From Chryseobacterium sediminis (GTDB taxonomy: Bacteria; Bacteroidota; Bacteroidia; Flavobacteriales; Weeksellaceae): a stretch of DNA of 64,000 nucleotides. The position numbers were made by a program, and so were the translations under genes. The stretch is taken from NCBI RefSeq assembly GCF_008386505.1, contig NZ_VUNZ01000001.1, positions 682,001-746,000 of the forward strand, given 5' to 3'. Shown in pieces: positions 40,879-49,805 of this stretch (the first letter of the stretch is position 1; each line of letters begins with the position of its first letter). The notes beneath the pieces are model-generated. The model saw only the letters and a program-made list of their open reading frames with translations. It did not search any database and had not been told where the DNA came from.

Positions 40879-42690
40879 ATGAACACCAACTTAAAAAATA
40901 CAGTAAGCCAGGAAAACTGGAATCAGGCTAACAGAAACTTAATGGCCAAAACTATCGCAGAACTGATGCACGAAGAGCTTCTAAAACCTGTGGTAACTTC
41001 TGAAGATAAAGACGGATATACTGTTTTCAAACTTGAAACAGGATTTGAAAATATTGCCTACAGCTTCCGTGGGCAAGAGAGAATGATGGATTACTGGCAT
41101 ATTGATAAAGACAGCATTACAAAAACTGAAAACGGAGAAGATCTTTCTTCAGTAGATGTAGCGGCTTTCTTTCTGGAAATGCAGTCTGTATTTGATTTAG
41201 ATCCTTACACCATTGCAAGATATACGGAAGAATTACTGCATACCTTGTATTGTGATGCTTTAATTTTATCTAATGGAGTAATGTCTTCAAAAGATCTTGC
41301 TGATGCAGATTATCAGACGGTAGAGCATAATATGACCGGACATCCGTGGGTTATTGTAAACAAAAGCCGATTAGGTTTTTCTCCACGGGATCTTAAAACA
41401 TTTGCTCCTGAAGCAGATGAGAATTTAAAAGTAATCTGGCTGGCTTCTCATAAAAGCAGATCGGCATTCCAATCTTTGGAACATATTAACAGAGAAGAGT
41501 TTTACCGTTCCGAAATAGGAGACCTTTTGTATAATGATTTTCAGCAGCAGCTATTGAGCCAAGGGAAAATTGTTGAAGATTATCACTTTATCCCTGTACA
41601 TCCGTGGCAGTGGGAGCATAAGCTTCAGATTCATTTTGCAGGAGATATTGCTTCCGGACTTTTAATTCAGCTGGGAGAGGGAAGTGATACCTACAGTCCA
41701 CAACAGAGTATCCGTACTTTATTCAATGTAGATCATCCTAAGAAAAGATATTTAAAGACAGCTGTTTCTATTCTGAGTACGGGTAATATCAGAGGATTAT
41801 CTCCTAAACAGATGAAAATTGCTCCAGCAATTACAGATTGGGTAAAAGGACTAATAAAAGATGATGCTTACCTGGAAAATAAAGAAACTATTTTCTTAGG
41901 GGAAGAAGCTGCCATCACTTATTTGCACCCACAGTACGGAGCTATTGCCAGTGTGCCTTATCAATATAATGAATTCCTTGGAGCATTATGGAGAGAAAGT
42001 GCTGAAAACTACCTGAAAGAGGACGAACAAATGGTAACCATGGCTTCTTTACTTTATGTAGATGAAAGCGGAGTTCCATTAGTTCAGGCATTTGCAGAAA
42101 AAGCAGGTGTGAGTATCAAAGAATGGATTAAAAGCTATCTTGATGCTTATCTTACCCCTTTATTGCATATTTATTACACGCATTCATTATGTGTAACGCC
42201 ACACGGAGAAAACATTATGGTTGTTTTGAAAAACGGAGTTCCACAGAGAATCGTGATCAAAGATTTTGTGGATGATATCGTTTTAACAACAGAAGCAAGA
42301 GAAAAACTTCCTGCACACCTTGCAGACGGCTTGATCCAGTCTTCCAATAAAGAAAATATCCCGTTGTTTATTTTACTTGGAGTTTTTGATGCATTCTTCA
42401 GGTATCTTTCAAATGCTCTGCATACCTATTCTGATTTTAAAGAAGAAAAATTCTGGGAATTGGTTCACAACTGTGTAGAAAATTATAAAGCTGAGAATAC
42501 CCATCTTCAGGAACGATATGAAAAATATGACCTGTATGTTCCTGCATTCAAAAGATTTTATATCAACAGTCTGCGTCTGAAAAATAATGGTTACAGTGAA
42601 AATAAAGCCTTCGCGATTCCAAGAAAAGACGGAGCATTGCCTAATCCTCTGTATCAGATTGCCAATAAAAATTCAGTAGCAGCAGTATGA
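40879..42690 (+). CDS. Siderophore synthetase (IucA/IucC family)
   Basis: A 603-residue IucA/IucC synthetase with N-terminal 'GHPWVIVNKSRLGFSPRDL', central 'FIPVHPWQWEHKLQ' and 'QQSIRTLFNVDHPKKRYLKT', and a C-terminal FhuF-like region containing 'YTHSLCVTPHGENIMVVLKN' and 'RIVIKDFVDDIVL' (the H-G-E-N-x-M motif). It adenylates a carboxylate of citrate, or of the first condensation product, and couples it to the hydroxamate amine. With two synthetases and citrate as centre, a two-armed citrate siderophore such as aerobactin or schizokinen types is expected. Its stop overlaps the MATE start by four bases. Confidence 0.93.
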   Translation: MNTNLKNTVSQENWNQANRNLMAKTIAELMHEELLKPVVTSEDKDGYTVFKLETGFENIAYSFRGQERMMDYWHIDKDSITKTENGEDLSSVDVAAFFLEMQSVFDLDPYTIARYTEELLHTLYCDALILSNGVMSSKDLADADYQTVEHNMTGHPWVIVNKSRLGFSPRDLKTFAPEADENLKVIWLASHKSRSAFQSLEHINREEFYRSEIGDLLYNDFQQQLLSQGKIVEDYHFIPVHPWQWEHKLQIHFAGDIASGLLIQLGEGSDTYSPQQSIRTLFNVDHPKKRYLKTAVSILSTGNIRGLSPKQMKIAPAITDWVKGLIKDDAYLENKETIFLGEEAAITYLHPQYGAIASVPYQYNEFLGALWRESAENYLKEDEQMVTMASLLYVDESGVPLVQAFAEKAGVSIKEWIKSYLDAYLTPLLHIYYTHSLCVTPHGENIMVVLKNGVPQRIVIKDFVDDIVLTTEAREKLPAHLADGLIQSSNKENIPLFILLGVFDAFFRYLSNALHTYSDFKEEKFWELVHNCVENYKAENTHLQERYEKYDLYVPAFKRFYINSLRLKNNGYSENKAFAIPRKDGALPNPLYQIANKNSVAAV

Positions 42691-44090
42691 GGAAATTCCT
42701 GCAGATATTAAAAGAAGGAGCGGTTTTTGCCTATGGAGCCATTGCCGGGAAAAAAGTTGAACTGACTTCCGGAAGCATCAACCGCTCCATCTTTAGCCTT
42801 GCCATTCCCATGGTAATGGAACTTGTGATGGAATCCGTTTTTGTGAGTGTCAATCTGTTGATTATTGCAAAATTAGGAGACAAAGTTCTGGGTCTTGTGG
42901 GAATTACAGACAACTACATCAATTTTGCTTATGCCATCGCAGTAGGACTTGGTATTGCAGCAGCTACACTTATTGCAAGAAGAGCCGGTGAAAAGGATAA
43001 AGAAGGAATGGGTAGAACCGCTCAGTATATTATCCTGCTTGCCCTGTTTTTTGCTTTGCTTATTGGCGGAATTTCCAGCTTTTTTGCTACAGAAATTGTT
43101 GATTTCCTGGGAGTCAATGCCAATATTGTAACTGATGGAGTCTCTTTCTCAAGGCTGGTTTTTTTGAGCATAGGACTTGTCATTCTCCGTCTTTCGGTGA
43201 ACGGTTTGTTCAGGGGAGCGGGTGATGCTGATATTGCGATGAAATCACTTTGGATCTGTCATATTTCCAATATCATCTTTGCAGTGATCCTTGTTTTCGG
43301 ATTAGGAGCTATTCCTGCTTTCGGATTAATGGGATTGGCATATGCTACGGTTTTATCGAGAACATTAGGCGTTTTATACCAGGCTTTCATATTGGCTACA
43401 GGAAAAACGAGCATCAGCATCAGAGTTCCTTTCCATGTTGATATCCCATTACTGCAGAAGATTCTGAAAATAGCCTTCGGAGGATTGGTTCAGTATATCA
43501 TTCCAACATCCAGCTGGCTGATTATGGTGAAGATCATCTCTACTTTCGGAACCACAGCTCTTGCAGGATACATTATTGCTCAGCGTATTGCTTCCGTAGC
43601 AACAATGCCTGCCTGGGGAATAGGAAATGCAGCAGGCGTTCTTACAGGACAGAATCTGGGTGCCGGAGAGCCGGAACGCGCAGAAAAAACAGTCTGGAGA
43701 GCGGGAACAATCAACATGACTTATCTGGTGATTGTAGCCTTATTCTGGCAGATTGCTGCTGAGTATGTGGTGAAATTTTTCACTACAGAACCTGAAGTTG
43801 CAAGATATGCAGTACAGTATATCCATGTGGTATCTATGGCTTATCTGTTATTGGGATTCACAATGGTGATCAGCCGTGCTTTGAATGCGGCCGGAAACAT
43901 TCTGCAGGTTACACTGCTTTATATCGTGATGTTTTATGTCATTCAGCTTCCTATGGCTTATCTGCTAGGGGTAAGACTTCATTGGGAACTGACAGGAATA
44001 TTTACCGCTATCGTTTCTTCGGAAATTGTATTGGCCGTACTATTCCTAATGATTTTTAGAAATGGAAAATGGAAAACTATAAAAATTTAA
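42687..44090 (+). CDS. MATE-family efflux transporter (probable siderophore exporter)
   Basis: A 467-residue MATE transporter with about 12 membrane segments in two similar halves. 'SLAIPMVMELVMESVFVSVN' opens the first, 'VFLSIGLVILRLSVNGLFRG' follows, and 'AGYIIAQRIASVATMPAWGI' with 'GNAAGVLTGQNLGAGEPERA' is the diagnostic second-half block. The gene is inside the siderophore operon, overlapping the synthetase gene by four bases and one base before the ACP gene. Export of the newly made siderophore across the inner membrane is therefore the natural role (inference from position). Most aerobactin-type loci use an MFS exporter. Confidence 0.92.
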   Translation: MRKFLQILKEGAVFAYGAIAGKKVELTSGSINRSIFSLAIPMVMELVMESVFVSVNLLIIAKLGDKVLGLVGITDNYINFAYAIAVGLGIAAATLIARRAGEKDKEGMGRTAQYIILLALFFALLIGGISSFFATEIVDFLGVNANIVTDGVSFSRLVFLSIGLVILRLSVNGLFRGAGDADIAMKSLWICHISNIIFAVILVFGLGAIPAFGLMGLAYATVLSRTLGVLYQAFILATGKTSISIRVPFHVDIPLLQKILKIAFGGLVQYIIPTSSWLIMVKIISTFGTTALAGYIIAQRIASVATMPAWGIGNAAGVLTGQNLGAGEPERAEKTVWRAGTINMTYLVIVALFWQIAAEYVVKFFTTEPEVARYAVQYIHVVSMAYLLLGFTMVISRALNAAGNILQVTLLYIVMFYVIQLPMAYLLGVRLHWELTGIFTAIVSSEIVLAVLFLMIFRNGKWKTIKI

Positions 44091-44091
44091 A

Positions 44092-44337
44092 ATGAACACT
44101 ACAGAAGAATTTTATGAAATTATCGCCTCTGCCATCGCAATAAAAAAAGAATTGGTAGATGAAAAACTAACCTATCAGGAAATCCCGGAGTGGGATTCTA
44201 TGTCTCACCTTCTTATCGTAGAAGCGCTTGAACAGTTTTATCAGATCAAATTTGATTTTAATGATATTCTGGAGATGGGAACCGTCGGAAAGATTCGAGA
44301 AAAAATGAAAAAATACGATGTATTCGTAGAAAACTAA
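44092..44337 (+). CDS. Acyl carrier protein
   Basis: An 81-residue acyl carrier protein. The phosphopantetheine site is the serine in 'PEWDSMSHLLIVEALE' (D-S-M replacing the more usual D-S-L/V), flanked by the four-helix pattern and an acidic helix II. It is far shorter than an NRPS module and lies between the MATE exporter and an adenylating enzyme (four bases apart), so the two form an activation pair. The carrier would hold an acyl group activated by the ligase and pass it to the GNAT domain at 37154 or to another acyl acceptor. Which acyl group is not readable from the sequence. Confidence 0.85.
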   Translation: MNTTEEFYEIIASAIAIKKELVDEKLTYQEIPEWDSMSHLLIVEALEQFYQIKFDFNDILEMGTVGKIREKMKKYDVFVEN

Positions 44338-44341
44338 GTAT

Positions 44342-45730
44342 ATGAAAATTTTAGAAAATGTAATTGCCAATAAGAACTTGGGGTTTACAGATGCTTCCAC
44401 CGGTACAACAATACCGGTGGGAACGCTGTACCGGTCTTTAGGCTTAAACCCGGTAGAAAAAGGGCTGCTCTTTTTGTACAATGACAATCAGCTGTCCAGT
44501 GTTGAGGTACTTCTCAATTTTTACGGAACAGCGCACACTATTGCAGTACTGGGACAGAAACTGCATGAGGAATTCAAAGAACGTATCGAGGCTGAATACC
44601 GTCCTAAATACATCTTTGATCCACAAAGAGAGGAAATTGATGGATACAGCCTGAAAGAATTCTCAGACAATATCAAAATCTTCGCAAAGAACGATTATAA
44701 GAGTGAAATTACCATTCATCCTGAGATCAAGATTCTTTTGAGTACTTCAGGGACAACGGGCGTTCCGAAGCTTGTAAAACTATCTGATGAAAGCCTTTAT
44801 CAGAATGCGTTGAGCATCCTTCAATACATGCCTGTTCAGGAATCCGATGTGGTTCCTTTAAACGTTCCTATCAACTTCGTATATGGATTCTCTATTTTCA
44901 CCACGAACTGTATGCGTGCAGGAAGAATTGTCTGTACAGATAAGGATATTATGCAGAAAGCATTCTGGGACGAAATGGAGGAGTATGGCTACAGTACTTT
45001 AGGAGGAGTGCCTTTTCTTTATGAGAACCTGAACAGAATAGGATTTTTCAGAAAAGATTCTCCAAGCCTGAGATATTTTACCCATACCGGAGGGGTGATT
45101 AACGCTGAATTGAGAAAAACAATTTTCTCCTATTGTCATGAATTTAAAAAAGAATTCTTTGCGCAATACGGACAAACGGAAGCAGGAGGAAGAATGGCTT
45201 ACCTTACAACCGAAGGATTGCTGGAAGAAGAAACCTCTATTGGAACTCCCGTACACAACGGAAGTTTCAGAATTGATCCTGAAACGGATGAGCTTTTATT
45301 TTCGCACGTGAGTATTTTTGGAGGGTATGCCAATAAACTGGAAGATCTTACGACATATGAGCAGCCTTCTGTACTCCATACCGGAGATACCGCCAGAAAA
45401 GGGGAGAACGGAATTTATTATATCACAGGAAGGATAAAGCGTATCATGAAGCTTTTCGGAATACGCCTTAATCTGGATGAGGTAGAATTTATTCTTAAAA
45501 ATGAAATGCAGGGCAATACCTTCGTATGTCTGAATGCCAATGATAAAAAAATCGTTGTGCTGTATGACAATCCGGATATTGATCCTCAGATCATCACCGA
45601 AACCATTAAAAACAAACTGCGTATCAACCCACAATATGTACGCGTAGAACTTATAGAATCATTCCCATTATCACAAAACGGTAAAATAAACTATCCCCTG
45701 TTACAAAACTTACAGCATGAAAACATCTAA
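44342..45730 (+). CDS. AMP-dependent acid ligase (acyl-ACP/acyl-CoA synthetase-like)
   Basis: A 462-residue adenylate-forming enzyme. Core motifs: P-loop 'LLSTSGTTGVPKLVKLS' (A3), 'FFAQYGQTEAGGRMAYL' (A5), 'LHTGDTARKGENGIYYITGR' (A7/A8), 'KLFGIRLNLDEVE' and the C-terminal 'SQNGKINYPLL' with the catalytic lysine. The size and loss of an N-terminal part compared with 500-550 residue relatives point to a stand-alone ligase that loads an acyl group on the adjacent carrier protein. In this operon a dicarboxylate such as fumarate or succinate, or a fatty acid, are the likely substrates. It overlaps the receptor gene by 14 bases. Confidence 0.87.
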   Translation: MKILENVIANKNLGFTDASTGTTIPVGTLYRSLGLNPVEKGLLFLYNDNQLSSVEVLLNFYGTAHTIAVLGQKLHEEFKERIEAEYRPKYIFDPQREEIDGYSLKEFSDNIKIFAKNDYKSEITIHPEIKILLSTSGTTGVPKLVKLSDESLYQNALSILQYMPVQESDVVPLNVPINFVYGFSIFTTNCMRAGRIVCTDKDIMQKAFWDEMEEYGYSTLGGVPFLYENLNRIGFFRKDSPSLRYFTHTGGVINAELRKTIFSYCHEFKKEFFAQYGQTEAGGRMAYLTTEGLLEEETSIGTPVHNGSFRIDPETDELLFSHVSIFGGYANKLEDLTTYEQPSVLHTGDTARKGENGIYYITGRIKRIMKLFGIRLNLDEVEFILKNEMQGNTFVCLNANDKKIVVLYDNPDIDPQIITETIKNKLRINPQYVRVELIESFPLSQNGKINYPLLQNLQHENI

Positions 45731-48185
45731 AACCCTTATATTACTTCTTGGTCTTGCTTTATCTTCAAACTCGCTTTCTGCACAACAGGGCGACAGAATT
45801 CATGGCAAGATCATGCTGTCTGAAAAGTCGCCGGTAAAAAATGCAATTTTAAGACTTGTCAACACGTCTTATCAGGCAAAAACAAATAATTTAGGAGAAT
45901 ATTACTTTGAAAATGTGCCACCTGGAGAATATACGCTTCAGGTGGTTTTAAATGACATTGAGCTGATGAGAGAGCAAATCTACATTCAGAAAGATGTCCA
46001 CGAAATTCCTGCGATCTATGCCCCGTTACACAATAATGTGATTGAGGGAATTACAGTATACGCAGTAAGCAGAAATAAATTTTTGGATAAGGACAGTACT
46101 TCAGTAGCGAAAATGCCCCTGAAAGTTCTTGAAAATCCGCAGGCTTATACAAGCATCAACCAACAGATTATGAAAGAACAGCTTACTTACGATATCTCGG
46201 AAGTATTGAAAAATGTTCCGGGTATGGTAAAAATGCAGGGAAGTCCGGGAAGAGGTTCCGGTGACGGAAGTTTTTACTACAGCCTCAGAGGTTTTCCGAC
46301 CAAAGTATCTATGGTAGACGGTGTTCCGGCAAATACCAATGGTGAGATAGATCCTGCTGACATTGAACGTCTGGAAGTAATCAAAGGACCTTCAGGAACT
46401 TTATACGGAGGTGCGGTAACTTCCTTTGGAGGTCTTATTAATGCGGTGACCAAAAAACCAAAAGATTATTTCGGTGGTGAGGCTTCTTATCTTATGGGAA
46501 GCTACAATCTGAACCGTGTAACCGCTGATGTTTACGGCCCGATTACAGAATCCCGAAATATGTTATTCCGTTTGAATGCCGCTTATCAGTATCAGAATGG
46601 TTTCAGAGATTCTGAATTCAGAAAATCATTCTTTGTGGCACCTACGATAAGTTATCAGGTTAATGACAGACTTAAGTTCAATTTAGGAGCGCAGATTTAC
46701 AATTATGAAGGAACCAATACTCCGATTATTTTCCTTCCGAGAACAAGACCTTATTTCGCTCATAATCCGGATGAACTTGGATTCGACTGGAAAAGATCTT
46801 ACTCCAATAATGATATGACCTTAAAAGCTCCGTCTATCAATGTAAAAGCTGAAGCAGTTTACAAAATTGCAGATAAATGGACTTCACAAACCTTACTTTC
46901 AAGAAACTTCAGAAAAACAGAAGGTCTGTACCAATATCAGTTCATCAGAGGAAATACAAGTGATGCGATACTGGAACGTAATGTACAGTGGCAGAATTCA
47001 GAAGCCTCTTCTACAAGTGTTCAGCAGAACTTCAACGGAGAATTTAACATCGGTAAAATTAAAAACAAAGTATTGATTGGGTTAGATTATCTCAATCAGA
47101 CCATCAACAATAACCATTCCCCGATTGTGGTATATGATTATATTGATGGTACAAATCCTTCAGGGCCAGTGGTAGCACCAGTAACAGGAATATATGGTAA
47201 CATATCCAAAGATCTGGCGCTGCAAAAAATTCAGGCTTTTACCCAGGCAGCAATGCAGGCAGGTAAATCTCCATTGGTACGAAATACCACAGCATCCAAT
47301 CTTTATGGAGCTTATATCTCAAATGTAACCCATATTACCGACCGTTTGACTACTTTGATCAGTTTGCGTATGGACCACTATGAAAGTAAAGGTCAGCTTA
47401 ATTTGAATGACAACAAACGAGCAGGAGAATTCAAACAAACAGCATGGTCCCCAAAAGTAGGTGTTGTCTATCAAATTCTTAAAGATCAGCTATCTGCTTA
47501 TGGTAACTATATGAATGGCTTCAGTTATACAGCGCCTGTTACACAGCAATTGGCTGATTACAGCGGAGATATGAAACCACAAATGGCAAACCAGTGGGAA
47601 GTAGGAATCAAAGGAAACCTTTGGAGAAACAAGGTTAACTTTACCGTTTCATATTATGACATTCTTGTAGACAATATCCAGAGAGGAACCGGAGTGATCC
47701 GCGACGGAAAAGAATACAATATTGTAGTTCAGGATGGGACACAGAGAAGTAAAGGAATTGAAATTGAAACCATTATGAATCCTGTTCAGGGATTAAATAT
47801 TATGGCCGGATACGCCTACAACCACAGCAGATATGAAAAAGCAGATCCAGCTGTAGATGGCCGTCGTCCGGAATCTGCAGGTCCAGCGAATGTATTCAAC
47901 TCATGGATCAGTTATATTCTTCCTATCAGAGGGCTGCAGGGACTTGGAGTTGGTTTCGGAGTAAACCGTGTAGGAAAACAACTTACGGGAAATAAAACCG
48001 TTACCGGACAGTTTGCATTCCCGGCTTATACTTTAGTGAATGCTTCCATTTCCCTTGAAAAAGAAAGATACAGATTAGGATTTAAAATGAACAATCTGGG
48101 TAATGTGCAATATTTTGCAGGGCAGGGAGTTGTAGTAGCACAGATGCCTCGTAATTTTGTTGCTGAGGTTAGCTTTAAATTTTAA
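45717..48185 (+). CDS. TonB-dependent siderophore receptor
   Basis: An 822-residue outer-membrane receptor. Signal peptide about residues 1-22 (ends SLSA before QQ). Next comes a carboxypeptidase-regulatory-like domain ('GKIMLSEKSPVKNAILRLVN', about 30-100), common in Bacteroidota receptors. Then the plug ('ISEVLKNVPGMVKMQGSPGR', 'YYSLRGFPTKVSMVDGVP', 'ADIERLEVIKGPSGTLYGG') and a beta barrel ending in the terminal phenylalanine 'FVAEVSFKF'. The TonB-box area lies just after the first domain. The plug follows the siderophore-receptor (FhuA-like) pattern. It is the next-to-last gene of the operon and presumably takes up the ferric form of the siderophore made here. Confidence 0.95.
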   Translation: MKTSKTLILLLGLALSSNSLSAQQGDRIHGKIMLSEKSPVKNAILRLVNTSYQAKTNNLGEYYFENVPPGEYTLQVVLNDIELMREQIYIQKDVHEIPAIYAPLHNNVIEGITVYAVSRNKFLDKDSTSVAKMPLKVLENPQAYTSINQQIMKEQLTYDISEVLKNVPGMVKMQGSPGRGSGDGSFYYSLRGFPTKVSMVDGVPANTNGEIDPADIERLEVIKGPSGTLYGGAVTSFGGLINAVTKKPKDYFGGEASYLMGSYNLNRVTADVYGPITESRNMLFRLNAAYQYQNGFRDSEFRKSFFVAPTISYQVNDRLKFNLGAQIYNYEGTNTPIIFLPRTRPYFAHNPDELGFDWKRSYSNNDMTLKAPSINVKAEAVYKIADKWTSQTLLSRNFRKTEGLYQYQFIRGNTSDAILERNVQWQNSEASSTSVQQNFNGEFNIGKIKNKVLIGLDYLNQTINNNHSPIVVYDYIDGTNPSGPVVAPVTGIYGNISKDLALQKIQAFTQAAMQAGKSPLVRNTTASNLYGAYISNVTHITDRLTTLISLRMDHYESKGQLNLNDNKRAGEFKQTAWSPKVGVVYQILKDQLSAYGNYMNGFSYTAPVTQQLADYSGDMKPQMANQWEVGIKGNLWRNKVNFTVSYYDILVDNIQRGTGVIRDGKEYNIVVQDGTQRSKGIEIETIMNPVQGLNIMAGYAYNHSRYEKADPAVDGRRPESAGPANVFNSWISYILPIRGLQGLGVGFGVNRVGKQLTGNKTVTGQFAFPAYTLVNASISLEKERYRLGFKMNNLGNVQYFAGQGVVVAQMPRNFVAEVSFKF

Positions 48186-48187
48186 GA

Positions 48188-49375
48188 ATGAAATTAAAGT
48201 TTAGAAAAATTGCATATCAGTTACATCTATGGCTCGGACTAACGTCCGGGCTTATAGTTGTTATCATGGCCGCTACAGGATGTATTCTGGCTTTTGAAGA
48301 AGAATTAAAACACATTGTTCACCCCAACAGATATTTCGTTGAAAATATCGGAAGAAAGAAACTTTCATTATCTGAACTTACGGAAAAAGCAGAAAAAGCA
48401 CTTCCTGAAGGTTTGAAAGTCAAAAGAGTGGTAATGCCTTCCGATCCCTCACGAACCTATGTCTTCCGCACGCTGAAAATGGATGACGAAGCATGGACGT
48501 ATTGGGGAACTTATCTTTATTATTACCGAATTTATGTAGATCCTTATACCGGGAAAGTACAGGAAGTAGAAGATGCCAAAAAAGATTTCTTTGAAATTGT
48601 GCTGGATCTTCACAGAAGACTTTTGCTGGGAGAAAAAATAGGAAAAACAATTACTGGTTATTCCACATTGGTACTTGCGATCATTCTTTTTTCAGGACTT
48701 GTGATATGGTATCCCCGTAAAATGAGCAAAAGCATGCTGAAAGGAATGTTTTTCATTAAAATATCGGCCAACTGGAAGAGAATTAATTATGACGTTCATA
48801 ATGTACTGGGTTTCTATTCTGTGATTCCTTTACTTTTGATCTCGTATTCTGCATTGATATGGAGTTTTGAAGATGTAGACAAATGGGTAAAGAACACGCT
48901 GAACGGAAATACTCCCACAGAAAAGAAAGCCAAAAGCACTATTCCTTCCGAAGAATTTTCAAACAGGAATAACATTCTCAATCTGATTGGAAATACTATG
49001 AACAAAGAACTGAAAGATAAAAAATCAGCGCTTATCAATTTTCCAAGATCAGAAGAGGGAACGTATTATGCTGAACTTACCTATGATGGTAGACAGTATA
49101 GAAATGAACAGTTTAATTTTGATCAGTATTCAGGAGAAATTTTAAAATCTCAATCTTATAAAAACAAAAATATCGGATATGGAACCGCATTAAGAGAAAG
49201 AAATTATGATCTTCACACCGGAAGTATTTTAGGAATGACCAGCAGAATTATCTATTTTCTGGCTGCTATCATCGCAACATCACTTCCAATCACTGGTTTT
49301 ATCATCTATTTAAACAGAAAAAAGAAGAAACCAAAACATAAGAAAAACAAAATAATTTATCCTTCTCATCATTAA
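48188..49375 (+). CDS. PepSY-associated membrane protein (probable ferric-siderophore reductase)
   Basis: A 395-residue inner-membrane protein with a PepSY-TM layout: helix 1 'LHLWLGLTSGLIVVIMAATG' (about 12-31), a periplasmic PepSY-type part, helix about 155-173 ('GYSTLVLAIILFSGLVIWY'), helix about 211-230 and a last helix 'IIYFLAAIIATSLPITGFII'. Conserved histidines (H12-region, 'DLHRRLLLG', 'YDVHNVLGFYS', 'NYDLHTGSILG') would bind haem. Members next to siderophore receptors (FoxB-like) are thought to reduce ferric siderophores and release iron. It starts two bases after the receptor stop and closes the operon. Confidence 0.88.
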   Translation: MKLKFRKIAYQLHLWLGLTSGLIVVIMAATGCILAFEEELKHIVHPNRYFVENIGRKKLSLSELTEKAEKALPEGLKVKRVVMPSDPSRTYVFRTLKMDDEAWTYWGTYLYYYRIYVDPYTGKVQEVEDAKKDFFEIVLDLHRRLLLGEKIGKTITGYSTLVLAIILFSGLVIWYPRKMSKSMLKGMFFIKISANWKRINYDVHNVLGFYSVIPLLLISYSALIWSFEDVDKWVKNTLNGNTPTEKKAKSTIPSEEFSNRNNILNLIGNTMNKELKDKKSALINFPRSEEGTYYAELTYDGRQYRNEQFNFDQYSGEILKSQSYKNKNIGYGTALRERNYDLHTGSILGMTSRIIYFLAAIIATSLPITGFIIYLNRKKKKPKHKKNKIIYPSHH

Positions 49376-49381
49376 TAAAGA

Positions 49382-49516
49382 AAAGAGATTATCTCAAAAG
49401 TTAATGATTTGACTTTTGTCATTCTGACGAAGGAAGAATCTCATTCATAATTCAGGTTAAGAGATTCTTCACTACATTCCATTTCGTTCAGAATGACACC
49501 TTGAAATAACCTCTTT
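49382..49516. repeat. Interspersed palindromic repeat, family A, copy 2
   Basis: The gap 49376-49805 has no gene. Its first part is a second copy of the family-A palindrome: 'TCATTCTGACGAAGGAAGAA', 'TCTC', 'GAGATTCTTCACTAC' and 'GTTCAGAATGACA', with outer arms AAAGAGATTATCTC and the rough inverse ending CCTCTTT. The outer arms differ from copy 1 (2016-2172) while the inner arms are shared. It follows directly after the siderophore operon and may terminate it. Confidence 0.7.
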
Positions 49517-49553
49517 ACTTGTATATGATTCCAAAGTAAAAATATCCAGTATC

Positions 49554-49750
49554 AATTTTATCAGAGATAAAATCCTCGCGCCTTAAAATAAGGTCTTTTT
49601 GATCTCATTTGCGCCTTTGCGATTCCCAACTACAATACTCTTTGGTAAAGTGTTTTCTGGTAATCGCAAAGGCGCAAAGTTTTTTAATCTTCTGTTTTAT
49701 TAGGCGCAAGAACATTTCAGCTTTGCTCAATATTAGATTTTCAGCAAGCG
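49554..49750. repeat. Interspersed repeat, family B, copy 2
   Basis: Second copy of family B: ATTTTATCAGAGATAAAAT hairpin, GCGCCTTAAAAT, TTTGCGCCTTTGCGAT, then ATCGCAAAGGCGCAAAG and GGCGCAAGAACATTTCAG. The modules match 9450-9582 but are permuted, with the hairpin/GCGCCTTAAAA module in front. No gene is visible. Confidence 0.6.
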
Positions 49751-49805
49751 ATACACTGTAATTTTCTCATAAATATCTACCTGGAAATCTGTATAATTTC
49801 CCTAA

